The notes beneath the pieces are model-generated. The model was not told the DNA's origin, did not search any database, and was given only the letters and a program-made list of their open reading frames with translations. From the NCBI RefSeq assembly GCF_011397635.1, contig NC_064766.1, positions 42,390,100-42,454,099 of the forward strand: DNA of 64,000 nt, in the 5' to 3' direction. Shown in pieces: positions 1 through 12,800 of the stretch. The position numbers and the translations under genes were made by a program. Position 1 is the stretch's first letter. The number at the start of each line of letters is the position of its first letter. The DNA comes from Epinephelus fuscoguttatus (lineage: Eukaryota > Chordata > Actinopteri > Perciformes > Serranidae).

Positions 1-110
1 TCATCATCACCTGACTGCATCATCATCACCTGACTGTATCATCATCATCATCATCATCATCATCACCTGACTGCATCATCATCACCTGAACACAGCGCGC
101 AGCTACGCAC
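1..110. repeat. Short ATC/CACCTGACTGC tandem repeat at window edge
   Basis: Alternating TCATCATCACCTGACTGCA units and an ATC microsatellite. The array probably continues left of the window. The same ATCACCTG core recurs in the larger arrays at 22.5-23.4 kb and 51.7-56.3 kb. Confidence 0.85.
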
Positions 111-716
111 CAACAAAGTCCACGTAGAGCTGAATGAAATGAATGTGTGTGTTCTGAATCTGATCAGCTGTTTTTCTTCCTGAACTTAAAGGATTGAACC
201 TGAAAACAAAGTGTTTACATCGTAAGTTTATTTCAAAAAGACGCAGTGACGTTAACGAGAGTAAATCAGCACGCCGTCTGTGAACATCTGAAAGTGATGC
301 AGGAGGAAACCAACAGTCTCTCAGTCTGACATGCAGCTCTTCTGACAGTGCTGGCATTTGATCAGTCAGTTATTATTTGTACCGTCCACACGACGTTTTT
401 CTGTTTTTCTGTTTTCTGAAACCAGCCGAGTGATGTCACAGCTTTATCACCAACACACTGACTGTTTTAAGTGTATAAAAAGACGAACATAGTCCAGGTT
501 TGACATGTGACGTTATCGCCTGAGGTGAGACGGTGTCGTCCTGGAGGCTCAGTGAGTCGTACAGGCGCTGCAGTCCGACACTGTTCAAACTAATATCACC
601 AAAATCTTTGAAAACACACCTGAGAAGAAAAAACAGGTGATATATGTGTTTGTTTTGTTTTTTTTTCTCCAACAGTTAAACTTTTGTGAATATTTGAAGT
701 TTTGTGACGTCTGTCT

Positions 717-1195
717 TTGCTGTCTTCCTCTGAGGCCAGTTTGGCCTCCTGGCCTTGGAGCCGGTGGGCGGACATGTCCCCCTTTACCTCAAGGACCTCC
801 TCACCCCCCAGACCTCCTCATGCACACTCCATTCTGCAACCACAAACACAAACACCCTCCAAGATCCCGGAACCAAGCACCGCACCATGGGTGACTGGGC
901 CTTTTCCTCTGCTGCTCCGAGGCTGTGGAACGCCCTCCTTGACCACCTCAGGGCCCCATGTTTTTAAACGAGACCTAAAAACATATCTTCTTACAAAGGC
1001 ATTCTACTAAATGTCTTTCATAGGTTCTCATTTTAACTATTTATTGTCTCTGATCATTTTTTAATAATTCTTAAATTGTATTCATTCTAACTGTTTTAAT
1101 TTTTTTAACCTGCTTTGTAGCACTTTGAGATTGCTATAATGTAAAGTGCAATACAAATAAAATGTATTATTATCATTATTATTATTATTAAAGAG
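717..1195 (+). mobile_element. Non-LTR retrotransposon 3' end (L2/Rex-like), degraded
   Basis: The plus-strand translation around 886-1008 contains FSSAAPRLWNALLDHLRAP followed, after a frame change, by FKRDLKTYLLTKAFY. This is the familiar C-terminal end of fish LINE ORF2 proteins (AAPRLWNSLP...FKSxLKTxLF). It is followed by a 3' UTR with a CACTTTGAGATTGCTATAATG-type motif, AATAAA near 1158, and a terminal ATT microsatellite tail (1168-1190). The upstream part of the element is missing and the frame is broken, so this is a dead 5'-truncated copy. The family assignment is by eye. Confidence 0.7.
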
Positions 1196-3415
1196 GTCGT
1201 CAGGGAACTACCTGCACCTGAGCAGGTGATGGCTGCGTTCAGCCCCGACCACACGAAGCAAAACAGTAGGCTTGTTCCAGATGAACTGCACCTGGAAAGT
1301 GAATGAGATCAGGTGGCTGCAGCAGCAGGTGGAGACAACGAGCTGCGGTGAAGTCGGACAGTTTCCTGACAGGAAGTCACAGAAACACTCACTTCCTGTC
1401 CAATAAGATGTTGACTTATTTAAACATGATCAGATTATCAGTTTGTTTCAGTCTCCAGTTCTTTTAATTATGATTGATTTATTTATTAAAATGTTTTACA
1501 GATGATCTGTAGTTTATGTTGATGGTTCATGAACCCTGTAAATCGGCATTAGTTTGACCTGTCACCACGGCAACAGACGCTAAATACACTGTCTGACTGT
1601 AAGCTTCATATTTTATACAAGACTATGCTGCTGTCTCTCTCTCTCCCTTCTCACGTATCTGTGAATCAATAAAATGCCCCAAAAAATATCTTTAACAAAA
1701 AAAAGAGGAACATGTCGGAGGAGCGTTCATCAGTGTTCGTGAACATCTCAAACTTGTGACGTCAGAGAGTCTAAAGATCTGGAGCTGCTCCACAGACACT
1801 GAACGGAGACTGATTTACTTTGATTTTCATTCTGTTGTAAAGTTCTCAGATCTGAAACAGAAAATGTTCCCACACACTCAGAACGTTCCCCTCAGTGTCA
1901 GCTACAGCAGTGGTTCCCAACTGGTGGGTCACAGACCAAACCTGGGCCACACGTTCATTCTGAAGGGACTGTAAACGTGTCAAGTTTATAAAAATACACT
2001 TTATTTTGAAGTACAGTGGATTTCCAGCAGAGAGCTTTTATTCTGAAGTGGTGTTTCCTGCTGCAGAGTGAGTGACTAACGGACAGATACTGAACAGAGA
2101 CAGTAAACGAACTCGACGACACGTCTCAACACAGGTGTGACGCTGGATAAATTGTGGGACCTCGAACCAGTGACTGAGGTGAAATCTGGACCAGCTGTGA
2201 AACACTGATCCACAACATCTGTCACTGTTCACTGTCTGTGGAGCAGCTGTGACATCATAGATTTGAGTTTTAGCTCTGTAGTTTTCAGATTTACGAGACA
2301 GTTGTTGGTGTGTTTTTGGAGCGTGTCAGACCTGAGGAGTAACACGTAAGAATTAGAAAAAGGCTGAAGTTCCCTTTAATTCAGTTCAGTTTAAAGAAGC
2401 TTTTCCGGCATCGTAGGAAACAGATGTTACCAAAGAATCTAGTTCATACACAGGTGCTGCTGATTGGTTAACACCTCTGACACACCCACCGAACAAGAGC
2501 AAACGCACCTCAGAGCCCGTCATACACTGTGTCATGGAAACATGTTGTTCAACCCACAAACGGCGCTCACGGTTTTCTGACGATTGTCGTCCTGTTTCTG
2601 CTCAGCTGTTGTCAACTCTCGTCATTTGAAAGTTTACGTGTCACTTCCTATTTCACTTCATCAACCTCAAATATCCAACAGGTGTAAAATAACAAACACT
2701 ACATATTCATCTCCAGTAAACAGAAGGTCATTCAGTTCATACTATATAAGATAATGTGACTGAGCATCGGGAGCAGTCAGCGTCTTTCCACCATTTTAGG
2801 AACTTTTGTTTTTATCTGACTCCTGTTGGTCCTCTGTGACACACTGCTTTTTACTTCTACTCCTTAAAAACACTTCTTATCTTTTACATTTGAATATTTG
2901 GACTGATATTTAATATTTCAAATATTAAATACTATGTTGTATCTAGACCAGGGCCCAATCAGAGACCCTGAGCTGGGAACCTTCTGCTTGTTACTAGTGC
3001 ACAACATCTGATTGTTGTCTCTGTGATTTGAGGCGTTCTCTGGAACAACTCTTTCCTTCAGGATGAATAAAGTTCTGTTGAATTGATCACATCCTGTTTT
3101 CTGGCTGTAGACACAAACTGATCAGCTGGTTTGTTCAATAGTTAAACAACTGGCTGTTGAACTTTTTTTCTTTGTGATCAGGATTAACTGTGACTCACAG
3201 CAGCAGGATGTGTGTTTAATAAGTTACCACGTTTTTAGATCTTTAACAAATTCAGACAAACATGATCATGCGAAACACGTCATCACTGAAGGTCATCAGA
3301 TAGGACCTGTTTGAGACTGTGTGTGTGTGCGTGTTCATACCTGGTCAGTGTGTTGAGTCGTTGTCGTCCAGCAGAGACAGAAACAAACTGCAGCTTCTTT
3401 TATATCACAGCATCC

Positions 3416-3446
<31 letters not shown>

Positions 3447-3580
3447 CTAAATCAGCACAACAACAATTATCTTTGTACCTTCAGCTTCACCTGAATGTGT
3501 GTGTGTTTTTGTGTTTACATGTAATTATGTGTATCTGTGTGTGTTTTCATTTGTGTGTGCGTATGGGAATGTATAGATAC

Positions 3581-3617
<37 letters not shown>

Positions 3618-3671
3618 TACAGTCAGCCTCTCGTTCTCATGACATCAGTAACATCTGAAGAAACTGTCCTT

Positions 3672-3702
<31 letters not shown>

Positions 3703-5456
3703 CTGTATTTACACATCTATCTTTGTGAGGACCTGAGGTTGACACTGTCGCAGTGAGGACAGTTGGTCCTGTCTTCACCTGTTTGAGGGTTCAGACTGAA
3801 GGTTGGGGCCACGAAGGACATCATGTTAATGAGGCTCCTCACAATTACAAAGGTACAGGGTGGTATGTGTGTATGTGTTCATATGCTTGTTCTGGTGATG
3901 CTGCATGGTGAGAAAAAAAACATATTTTAGCAACTAAGTGAGGACATTTTGGCCAGTCTTCACGTCTTTAAATGTCTGTTTTAAGGTTCAGGTTAGAATC
4001 AGATTTAGTTTGGGTTAAAAACTCTAAATTACTCTCAGCGTTAATGTGGCACTGGCACAATAAGAAGCGTGGGTGTAAAACATGCAAATAAATTTAGTTA
4101 AAAGCCTGTTAAAACTAGTCTTTATGAAGTCCCACAGACTCAGAGGGAGCAGAGGAGTCGGAGTTGTTATAAAATTTCTCCTGAGTTTCCACAGCCTCTC
4201 ACTGAGGTGGAATATTCGTAAAAATAATAGAGTTGAGTAAAGTTAAACTGAAAAATAAAACAACTATCTTTATATTCACTAAAAGTATTTTATCAAAAAT
4301 AGGAACGATGAGGAAAATGGGGGAAAAAGGGAATTTTACATTACACTTGGAAAGTACTTGGACAGTACTTCGGTTGTGTCTCAGAGAATGTGGGTTGAAA
4401 AATTTAATAAGATTCTTTCAAACACCTGCACAAAATAATTTCTTAGATAAAAACCACTTGTGTTGGAGCTCCTGTGGGATAAAAAGCAAACCATCAGCAT
4501 GTTCTCTGGCTCCGCCCACTGCTCCTGAACTACCAGAAACTAATTAAAATTATTATGAAAAAGATGTTTAAAGTTCTGATCCCATTTAGTTTTGTGACGT
4601 TGTACCTGCATCTGAGAGCAAACACTGAGGGACTTTCAAATAAATATGTTTAATATTTTACTGAAAGACTCAGAAAGCTGTCGTGAGAAAATGGACATCA
4701 ACCGACGCGCCCGTGGCTGAGGACTGAACTGATTTAACAATGTTTCTTGATGCTTTGGGGCGGCGTTGTGCTTCTTTATGCTACTCTGCTGTGTGCTGCT
4801 TTATGTGCAGTGATGTTATATGTAGTTTGTGTTTTTATGGTGTTCGCTTCATTTCTCCTGTGCTGTTGTTGTAAGGCAGCTCCTCCCATCATGTCGTATC
4901 TTACTGTACTGGGTTAAATATGTATCTTACATTACATCTGTCTTTAACTGGTCATGAATGATAAATTAACAAACCACTCGCCCCAAACTTCATGTTGAGC
5001 TTCTCAAATGATCCCTGAACACAGTTTACTGGTGATAATACGGGTTCTTTTCTTTAGCAGCACCTGAACGCAGCGAGACCACCTCCAAATGTCTATATTT
5101 ATCATCTTTGCTCGCAATATGATAGGGGTCCTCTCAAAGATAAAAGTACAAGAATGTGTGTGTGTGTGTCTGTGTGTGTGTGTGTGTGCGAGATAATCCT
5201 GTGTTTGGTGGACTCCTGTTTGAGGTGTCTTCTGTTTGTTTACTGTCGTCACCGAGCTTTTATTCTGACATGTTCAGTAAACACAACAGGAAGTTCACCT
5301 GCGTCACCTTCTGTGGGAACCTGCAGAAACCTTGTATTTACACACACACACACACGACCAGTATCTCGGTAGTCCTGTATAAGCATTTACAGTACTCACA
5401 GTATTACTGCTCTGACAAAATGTAATTAAATGAAGATGGAAAATCTTGGACTTTCC
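1196..5456. other. Intergenic DNA, no gene recognised; GT microsatellites
   Basis: I find no convincing coding exon on either strand. The stretch contains dinucleotide (GT)n tracts at about 3420-3448, 3585-3611, 3676-3702 and 5156-5188, and a possible short retroelement tail with AATAAA near 3065. The small open frames here are low complexity or lack splice or start context. Confidence 0.6.
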
Positions 5457-5545
5457 TCTAGGGCTGTAGCCAACCAAAGAAAATTTTGGTCGACTAAAGT
5501 CTCACATAATCTTCAACTAATGGATTAGTCGTGGGGAAAAAAAAA
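5457..5545 (+). mobile_element. hAT-like terminal fragment
   Basis: Starts TAGGGCTGTAGCCAACC and continues with the GGTCGACTAAAGTCTC ... GGATTAGTCGTGG style of A/T-rich subterminal sequence typical of fish hAT (ZBED/Tol2-related) non-autonomous elements. The partner terminus was not found, so the element is truncated or its other end is diverged. Confidence 0.4.
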
Positions 5546-5644
5546 ATCTGCATGTTGTTTTTACTTGTGCGGTGGTGTGTCTGTGTCACTCTGCAGTTAC
5601 ACCTCTAAAACACTAGTCGGCGGTGGAGGACTGTGTTAAGTGCT

Positions 5645-5940
5645 GTAAAGTTTGAACGTAACCACGTGTGTGTGTCGGCTAAAGGTAACCACGTGTGTGT
5701 GTGTGTGTGTGTCGGCTAAACGTAACGATGTATATGTGTGCTGGTTAAACGTAACCACGTGTGTGTGTGTGTCGGCTAAATGTAACCACGTGTGCGTGTG
5801 TGTTGGCTAAACGTAACCACATGTGTGTGTTGGCTAAACATAACCACGTGTGTGTGTTGGCTAAACGTAACGATGTATATGTGTGCTGGCTAAACGTAAC
5901 CACGTGTGCGTGTGTCAGCTAAACGTAACCACGTGTGTTG
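5645..5940. repeat. Minisatellite with embedded GT tracts (about 28-36 bp units)
   Basis: About ten units built on GGCTAAACGTAACCACGTG followed by a variable (GT)n run. A variant unit has CGATGTATATGTGTGCTGG. Unit length differs mainly through the number of GT repeats. Confidence 0.85.
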
Positions 5941-6370
5941 TTGAAAGCAAAAAACATCAGTTGGTGGTGTTGTACCGACGTAGTGCTTTTATTTTGAAAG
6001 AGGTCCAGGTCCAGGTGGACCTTTGCGCCCAACTTGAATAAATTCTTTTGAGGCGTTCTTGAGATTTCATACGATACAAGAAAGGAACGGACGTATGGCC
6101 AGATAAATGGACACGTAAAACACAAAATGGTGGTCTATATATGGTTCATATAAGCTCACTCAGATTAAATGTTAATAAGGAAATTTAACTTGAGGACTCT
6201 GTTGTGAGGGAGATGCAGCTACTGACATCTTTCATAAAAATCCATAAACAAATGTTTTCTATCTGAAAAAAGTGTGAGTCTGAGTGTGTGTTGTAGCCCA
6301 GAGCCCTGCCCCTCATTACCCAGCAGCCTCATTAAGAGTTAAAGACAAACAGCAATCGTCTGTTTGAATC

Positions 6371-6376
6371 TTTATT
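6371..6376 (-). terminator. ttc19: Polyadenylation signal AATAAA for ttc19
   Basis: Reverse complement of TTTATT gives AATAAA, 315 bases downstream of the ttc19 stop codon. It is the first canonical signal on the minus strand after the stop, so the mature 3' end is inferred near 6350. Confidence 0.6.
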
Positions 6377-6690
6377 TCAGAGTTTACTCACAAACATCAG
6401 AGTTAAACAGAAGCAACATGTTTAGAGTTCGTCAGTCTGATCAGTGACTCTGATCAATAATCAGCATGTGGAGGATCTGAACATCAGATCTGGGTGTTTA
6501 ATGAGAACCAGAGAAGCTGATGGTGGAGGAAAGGTCAGAGGTCACAGAGGTCAGAGGTCACAGAGGTCAGAGGTCACAGAGATCATCCTGGAGATCTGTC
6601 CAGCAGGTAAATAGACTAAGCTTGATGCTGTGAACCAACAGACAGACTCTCATCATCATCATCATCATACTCCAACACACTGTGAACTCA

Positions 6691-6869
6691 TCACTCCTGT
6701 GCTGCAGCCTCCTCCTCCTTCCTCTCCTCCTCCTCCTTTCTCTCCTGGTTCCTCCTCTTCTTCACCTCCTTCAGTCCCTCCTGGATCTGCTCCACGGCCT
6801 CCTGGTCTCCGGCCTGCCGAGCCAGACTCAGGGCCTCGTGGTAGAACCGCACCGAGTCCTCCAGTCGGC
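6691..6869 (-). CDS. ttc19: ttc19 exon 10 (last coding exon)
   Basis: Encodes RLEDSVRFYHEALSLARQAG then an amphipathic helix and a Lys/Glu-rich tail ending AAAQE, with the stop at 6691-6693. It completes the last TPR (human RYTQAKEIYQEALKQAK). The charged tail (KEEEERKEEE) is more repetitive than in mammals. Confidence 0.92.
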
Positions 6870-9800
6870 CTGCCGGACCACAGACCAGATCAGAGAGCAG
6901 CAGGTGTTTGAACCTTGTACTTCACTTAAATCAGACTGTGATTGGTTTGGACAGGTGTGAGCGTGGTGATGACACTTGACCACAGAGACCCTGCACATGA
7001 TCTGATCTCGATCTGAACTCTACATGTTCACCCGTACAAACAGACTTCCTGTGGGCGGAGCGACAGATTGTGCATATGATTGAATTTAAATCAATCTAAA
7101 ATTAACAACACTGCAACTGAAAGAGATATTATTATTATTATTATTATCATTATTATTATTATTATTATTATTATTCTCTGAAATGAATCCTATGTTTGCT
7201 TGAAAACTCCTGAAACTTTGAACACATGTCAGAACTGGTGAAAATTTACATCTGATGATGATGTCATGATCAGGTGTGAAAAAATGCCTCAGTAGCGTCC
7301 CTTACAAAATTTCCATGAAGCAGCCCCTGAAGCTGGTTTCACCTACGTGTATTAAACTCAGAAGACACCTGTAACATTCTGAGATGTTAAAAAAAAAAAT
7401 AAAAAAAAAAATTCTTGAGTCCAACCCTAAACCCAACAGGAAGTCAGCCAATTTTCAGGGGTCGTACTTTCACAAACTTCTCTGACAGATCAGATCCGAC
7501 TGACTTCAGAGTTTGTCTGTACCATATGAACGTGGTAACGACAGCAGGAGACGGTTGCTTGAAAAATCCTGATAGTCCTGAACGTGTCACTCTAAAATAA
7601 AAACCTCCTGTTGACAGCAGGAAGCTCAGACTGCAGTCTACAAGGTCAAGGGTCGAGGTAAACTTTATTGCCCACAAGGGAAATTTGGCTTGGGCTTACA
7701 CCCCTGCTGCAGCCACAACAAACACATACACAAAACAGCAACTAAAATACACAAAAGACACGGCCGGGACCCAACAGTAACAGTGCGTCTATAGTGATCC
7801 TGTCTTGTACATTCCATCTATTTCAATGCTTTGTTTAACAGTTTAATTAACATAGAGACAAAGGAGTTTTTAAATCGGTTCAAATTACACCTGGGTAACC
7901 TGTACCTTCTCCCAAAAGGCATTAGTACATACTCACGTCATACGTGGGTTGCTTCACTAACTACCTCATGAGCCTGCCTTAGAGAAGCCTGTTCACTGAT
8001 GGACTGCAGAGAGGGGAGCTGTCTTACTCCTCTGATCTTCCCTGCAGTCTGCATCAGTTGCACTGAGAGATAACCAAACCAAACTGTGATGCCAAATCTG
8101 ACATGCTTTCCATGACTGCTTGATAGAAGACTATCATATATCTTTGGTAAACACCATGAACCCTGAGACGGTGAAGAAAGTGCAGCCTTTGCTGTAGTCT
8201 ACTACAGAGACCGTTCACGTGTGTAAAAGAGGAGACCTGGGAGATGGTTGCATCACGAATGACCACGGGCCTGTGGTCACAAACTGACTTTATCATGTCG
8301 TACACTCAGTAACGTCACTGACTGGTGTCAGTCTGGTCTCAGCTGTGTCCCTCTGTCTGGTCTTAACTGTGTCCTTCTGTCTGGTCTTAACTGTGTCCCT
8401 CTGTCTGGTCTCAGTTGTGTCCCTCTGTCTGGTCTTAACTGTGTCCCTCCGTCTGGTCTCAGCTTTGTCTCTCTCTCTGGTCTTAACTGTGTCCCTCTGT
8501 CTGGTCTCAGCTGTGTCCCTCTGTCTGGTCTCAGCTGTGTCTCTCTGTCTGGTCTCAGCTGTGTCCCTCTGTCTGGTCTCAGCTGTGTCTCTCTGTCTGG
8601 TCTCAGTCAGATGTCTCTGTCTGGTCTCAGCTGTGTCCCTCTGTCTGGTCTCAGCTGTGTCCCTCTGTCTGGTCTCAGCTGTGTCTCTCTGTCTGGTCTC
8701 AACTGTGTCCCTCTGTCTGGTCTCAGCTGTGTCTCTCTGTCTGGTCTCAGCTGTGTCCCTCTGTCTGGTCTCAGCTGTGTAACATGCTGACAGTTAGCAT
8801 GTAGTCGCACACGCTCAGTATCACATACATCAATCTACTCAGTCGTCTGGCAGCAGCTTGTCTTCTTTACAAGCCGTTCTGAAGACATTTCCTGTGTATA
8901 CAGTTTTTTTCTGGTGTGTTACCATGGTAATTGTCAAACACCTCAGCATCAGATTTCACATCAATGTTTCTCTCAGAGATACACGCTGACACACGACTTT
9001 TACTTCACCTTGATTCAATCAGAAACCAGATGTTATTCACAGTGACGACCTGACTGAGACATCACACCTTCTTCCTGTATATACACTGTTGGCCCCGCCC
9101 CCCACACAGCTGGCCGATCAGCAGAAAGAACATTCTCAGCTGCTTTGTAACACTGCGTTTCATTGGGATGTGTGTCTGTGTGATAAGAGACCAACCTGAC
9201 TCAGAATACGACCCATGACCTGTCCTCACCTGTGTGCAGCAGGATACCCGCCATGTTTCCCAACAGCACGTGTTGGTCCGGGTGTCCGACGGAGCGGCTC
9301 AGATCCACCGCCTGCTGAACAAGCGCCAGGGCGTCGTCATGACGACCCTGAAGATCCAAGACGGTGGCCAGGTCGCTCATCAGCACCAGAGTCTGATAGG
9401 AAACATAATGATGATGTCATCACAGACCTGTTGCTCTACCTGTGAGTGTGTGTCTACCTGTGGGTGTGTGTCTACCTGTTGGTAAGTGTCTACCTGTGAG
9501 TGTGTGTCTACCTGTGGGTGTGTGTCTACCTGTTGGTAAGTGTCTACCTGTGGGTGTGTGTCTACCTGTGGGTGTGTGTCTACCTGTTGGTGTGTGTCTA
9601 CCTGTAGGTGTGTGTCTACTTGTTGGTAAGTGTCTACCTGTTGGTGTGTGTCTACCTGTTGGTGTGTGTCTACCTGTGGGTGTGTGTCTACCTGTGGGTG
9701 TGTGTCTACCTGTTGGTGTGTGTCTACCTGTTGGTGTGTGTCTACCTGTTGGTGTGTGTCTACCTGTTGGTGTGTGTCTACTTGTTGGTAAGTGTCTACT

Positions 9801-12800
9801 TGTTGGTAAGTGTCTACCTGTTGGTGTGTGTCTACCTGTGGGTGTGTGTCTACCTGTTGGTGTGTGTCTACTTGTTGGTAAGTGTCTACCTGTTGGTGTG
9901 TGTCTACTTGTTGGTGTGTGTCTACCTGTTGGTGTGTGTCTACTTGTTAGTAAGTGTCTACCTGTGGGTGTGTGTCTACTTATTAGTAAGTGTCTACCTG
10001 TTGGTGTGTGTCTACCTGTGGGTGTGTGTCTACCTGTTGGTGTGTGTCTACTTGTTGGTAAGTGTCTACCTGTTGGTGTGTGTCTACCTGTTGGTGTGTG
10101 TCTACCTGTTGGTGTGTGTCTACTTGTTAGTAAGTGTCTACCTGTGGGTGTGTGTCTACTTATTAGTAAGTGTCTACCTGTTGGTGTGTGTCTACCTGTA
10201 GGTGTGTGTCTACTTGTTGGTAAGTGTCTACCTGTTGGTGTGTGTCTACCTGTTGGTGTGTGTCTACCTGTGGGTGTGTGTCTACCTGTTGGTGTGTGTC
10301 TACTTGTTGGTAAGTGTCTACCTGTTGGTGTGTGTCTACCTGTTGGTGTGTGTCTACTTGTTAGTAAGTGTCTACCTGTGGGTGTGTGTCTACTTGTTAG
10401 TAAGTGTCTACCTGTGGGTGTGTGTCTACTTGTTGGTGTGTGTCTACCTGTTGGTGTGTGTCTACTTGTTAGTAAGTGTCTACCTGTGGGTGTGTGTCTA
10501 CTTGTTAGTAAGTGTCTACCTGTGGGTGTGTGTCTACTTGTTGGTGTGTGTCTACCTGTTGGTGTGTGTCTACTTGTTAGTAAGTGTCTACCTGTGGGTG
10601 TGTGTCTACTTGTTAGTAAGTGTCTACCTGTGGGTGTGTGTCTACTTGTTGGTGTGTGTCTACTTGTTGGTAAGTGTCTACCTGTTGGTAAGTGTCTACC
10701 TGTTGGTGTGTGTCTACCTGTTGGTGTGTGTCTACTTCTTGGTGTATGTCTACCTGTGGGTGTGTGTCTACCTGTGGGTGTGTGTCTACCTGTGGGTGTG
10801 TGTCTACTTGTGGGTGTGTGTCTACCTGTTGGTGTGTGTCTACCTGTTGGTGTGTGTCTACCTGTGGGTGTGTGTCTACTTGTTGGTGTGTGTCTACCTG
10901 TTGGTGTGTGTCTACCTGTGGGTGTGTGTCTACTTGTTGGTATGTGTCTACCTGTTGGTGTGTGTCTACCTGTGGGTGTGTGTCTACTTGTTGGTGTGTG
11001 TCTACCTGTGGGTGTGTGTCTACTTGTTGGTGTGTGTCTACCTGTTGGTGTGTGTCAACCTGTGGGTGTGTGTCTACTTGTTGGTATGTGTCTACCTGTT
11101 GGTGTGTGTCAACCTGTGGGTGTGTGTCTACTTGTTGGTAAGTGTCTACCTGTGGGTGTGTGTCTACTTGTTGGTAAGTGTCTACCTGTTGGTGTGCGTC
11201 AACCTGTGGGTGTGTGTCTACTTGTTGGTAAGTGTCTACCTGTTGGTGTGTGTCAACCTGTGGGTGTGTGTCTACTTGTTGGTATGTGTCTACCTGTTGG
11301 TGTGTGTCAACCTGTGGGTGTGTGTCTACTTGTTGGTAAGTGTCTACCTGTTGGTGTGTGTCTACCTGTGGGTGTGTGTCTACTTGTTGGTAAGTGTCTA
11401 CCTGTTGGTGTGTGTCAACCTGTGGGTGTGTGTCTACTTGTTGGTAAGTGTCTACCTGTGGGTGTGTGTCAACCTGTGGGTGTGTGTCTACTTGTTGGTA
11501 AGTGTCTACCTGTTGGTGTGTGTCAACCTGTGGGTGTGTGTCTACTTGTTGGTATGTGTCTACCTGTTGGTGTGTGTCAACCTGTGGGTGTGTGTCTACT
11601 TGTTGGTAAGTGTCTACCTGTTGGTGTGTGTCTACTTGTTGGTAAGTGTCTACCTGTTGGTAAGTGTCTACCTGTTGGTAAGTGTCTACCTGTTGGTGTG
11701 TGTCTACCTGTTGGTAAGTGTCTACCTGTTGGTAAGTGTCTACCTGTTGGTGTGTGTCTACCTGTTGGTAAGTGTCTACTTGTTGGTAAGTGTCTACTTG
11801 TTGGTAAGTGTCTACCTGTGGGTGTGTGTCTACTTGTTGGTAAGTGTCTACCTGTTGGTGTGTGTCTACCTGTGGGTGTGTGTCTACTTGTTGGTAAGTG
11901 TCTACCTGTTGGTAAGTGTCTACCTGTTGGTGTGTGTCTACCTGTTGGTAAGTGTCTACTTGTTGGTAAGTGTCTACTTGTTGGTAAGTGTCTACCTGTG
12001 GGTGTGTGTCTACTTGTTGGTAAGTGTCTACCTGTTGGTGTGTGTCAACCTGTGGGTGTGTGTCTACTTGTTGGTAAGTGTCTACCTGTTGGTAAGTGTC
12101 TACCTGTTGGTGTGTGTCTACCTGTTGGTAAGTGTCTACTTGTTGGTAAGTGTCTACTTGTTGGTAAGTGTCTACCTGTGGGTGTGTGTCTACTTGTGGG
12201 TGTGTGTCTACCTGTGGGTGTGTGTCTACTTGTTGGTGTGTGTCAACCTGTTGGTGTGTGTCTACTTCTTGGTGTATCTCTACTTGTTAGTGTGTGTCAA
12301 CCTGTTGGTGTGTGTCTACTTGTTGGTGTGTGTCAACCTGTTGGTGTGTGTCTACTTCTTGGTGTATGTCTACCTGTTGGTGTGTGTCTACTTGTTGGTG
12401 TGTGTCAACCTGTTGGTGTGTGTCTACTTCTTGGTGTATGTCTACTTGTTGGTGTGTGTCTACCTGTGGGTGTGTGTCTACTTGTTGGTGTGTGTCTACC
12501 TGTTGGTGTGTGTCTACTTGTTGGTGTGTGTCAACCTGTTGGTGTGTGTCTACTTCTTGGTGTATGTCTACCTGTTGGTGTGTGTCTACCTGTGGGTGTG
12601 TGTCTACCTGTGGGTGTGTGTCTACCTGTTGGTGTGTGTCTATCTGTTGGTGTGTGTGTCTACTTGTTGGTGTGTGTCAACCTGTTGGTGTGTGTCTACT
12701 TCTTGGTGTATGTCTACTTGTTGGTGTGTGTCTACTTGTTGGTGTGTGTCTATCTGTGGGTGTGTGTCTACTTGTTGATGTGTGTACCTGTGGGTGTGTG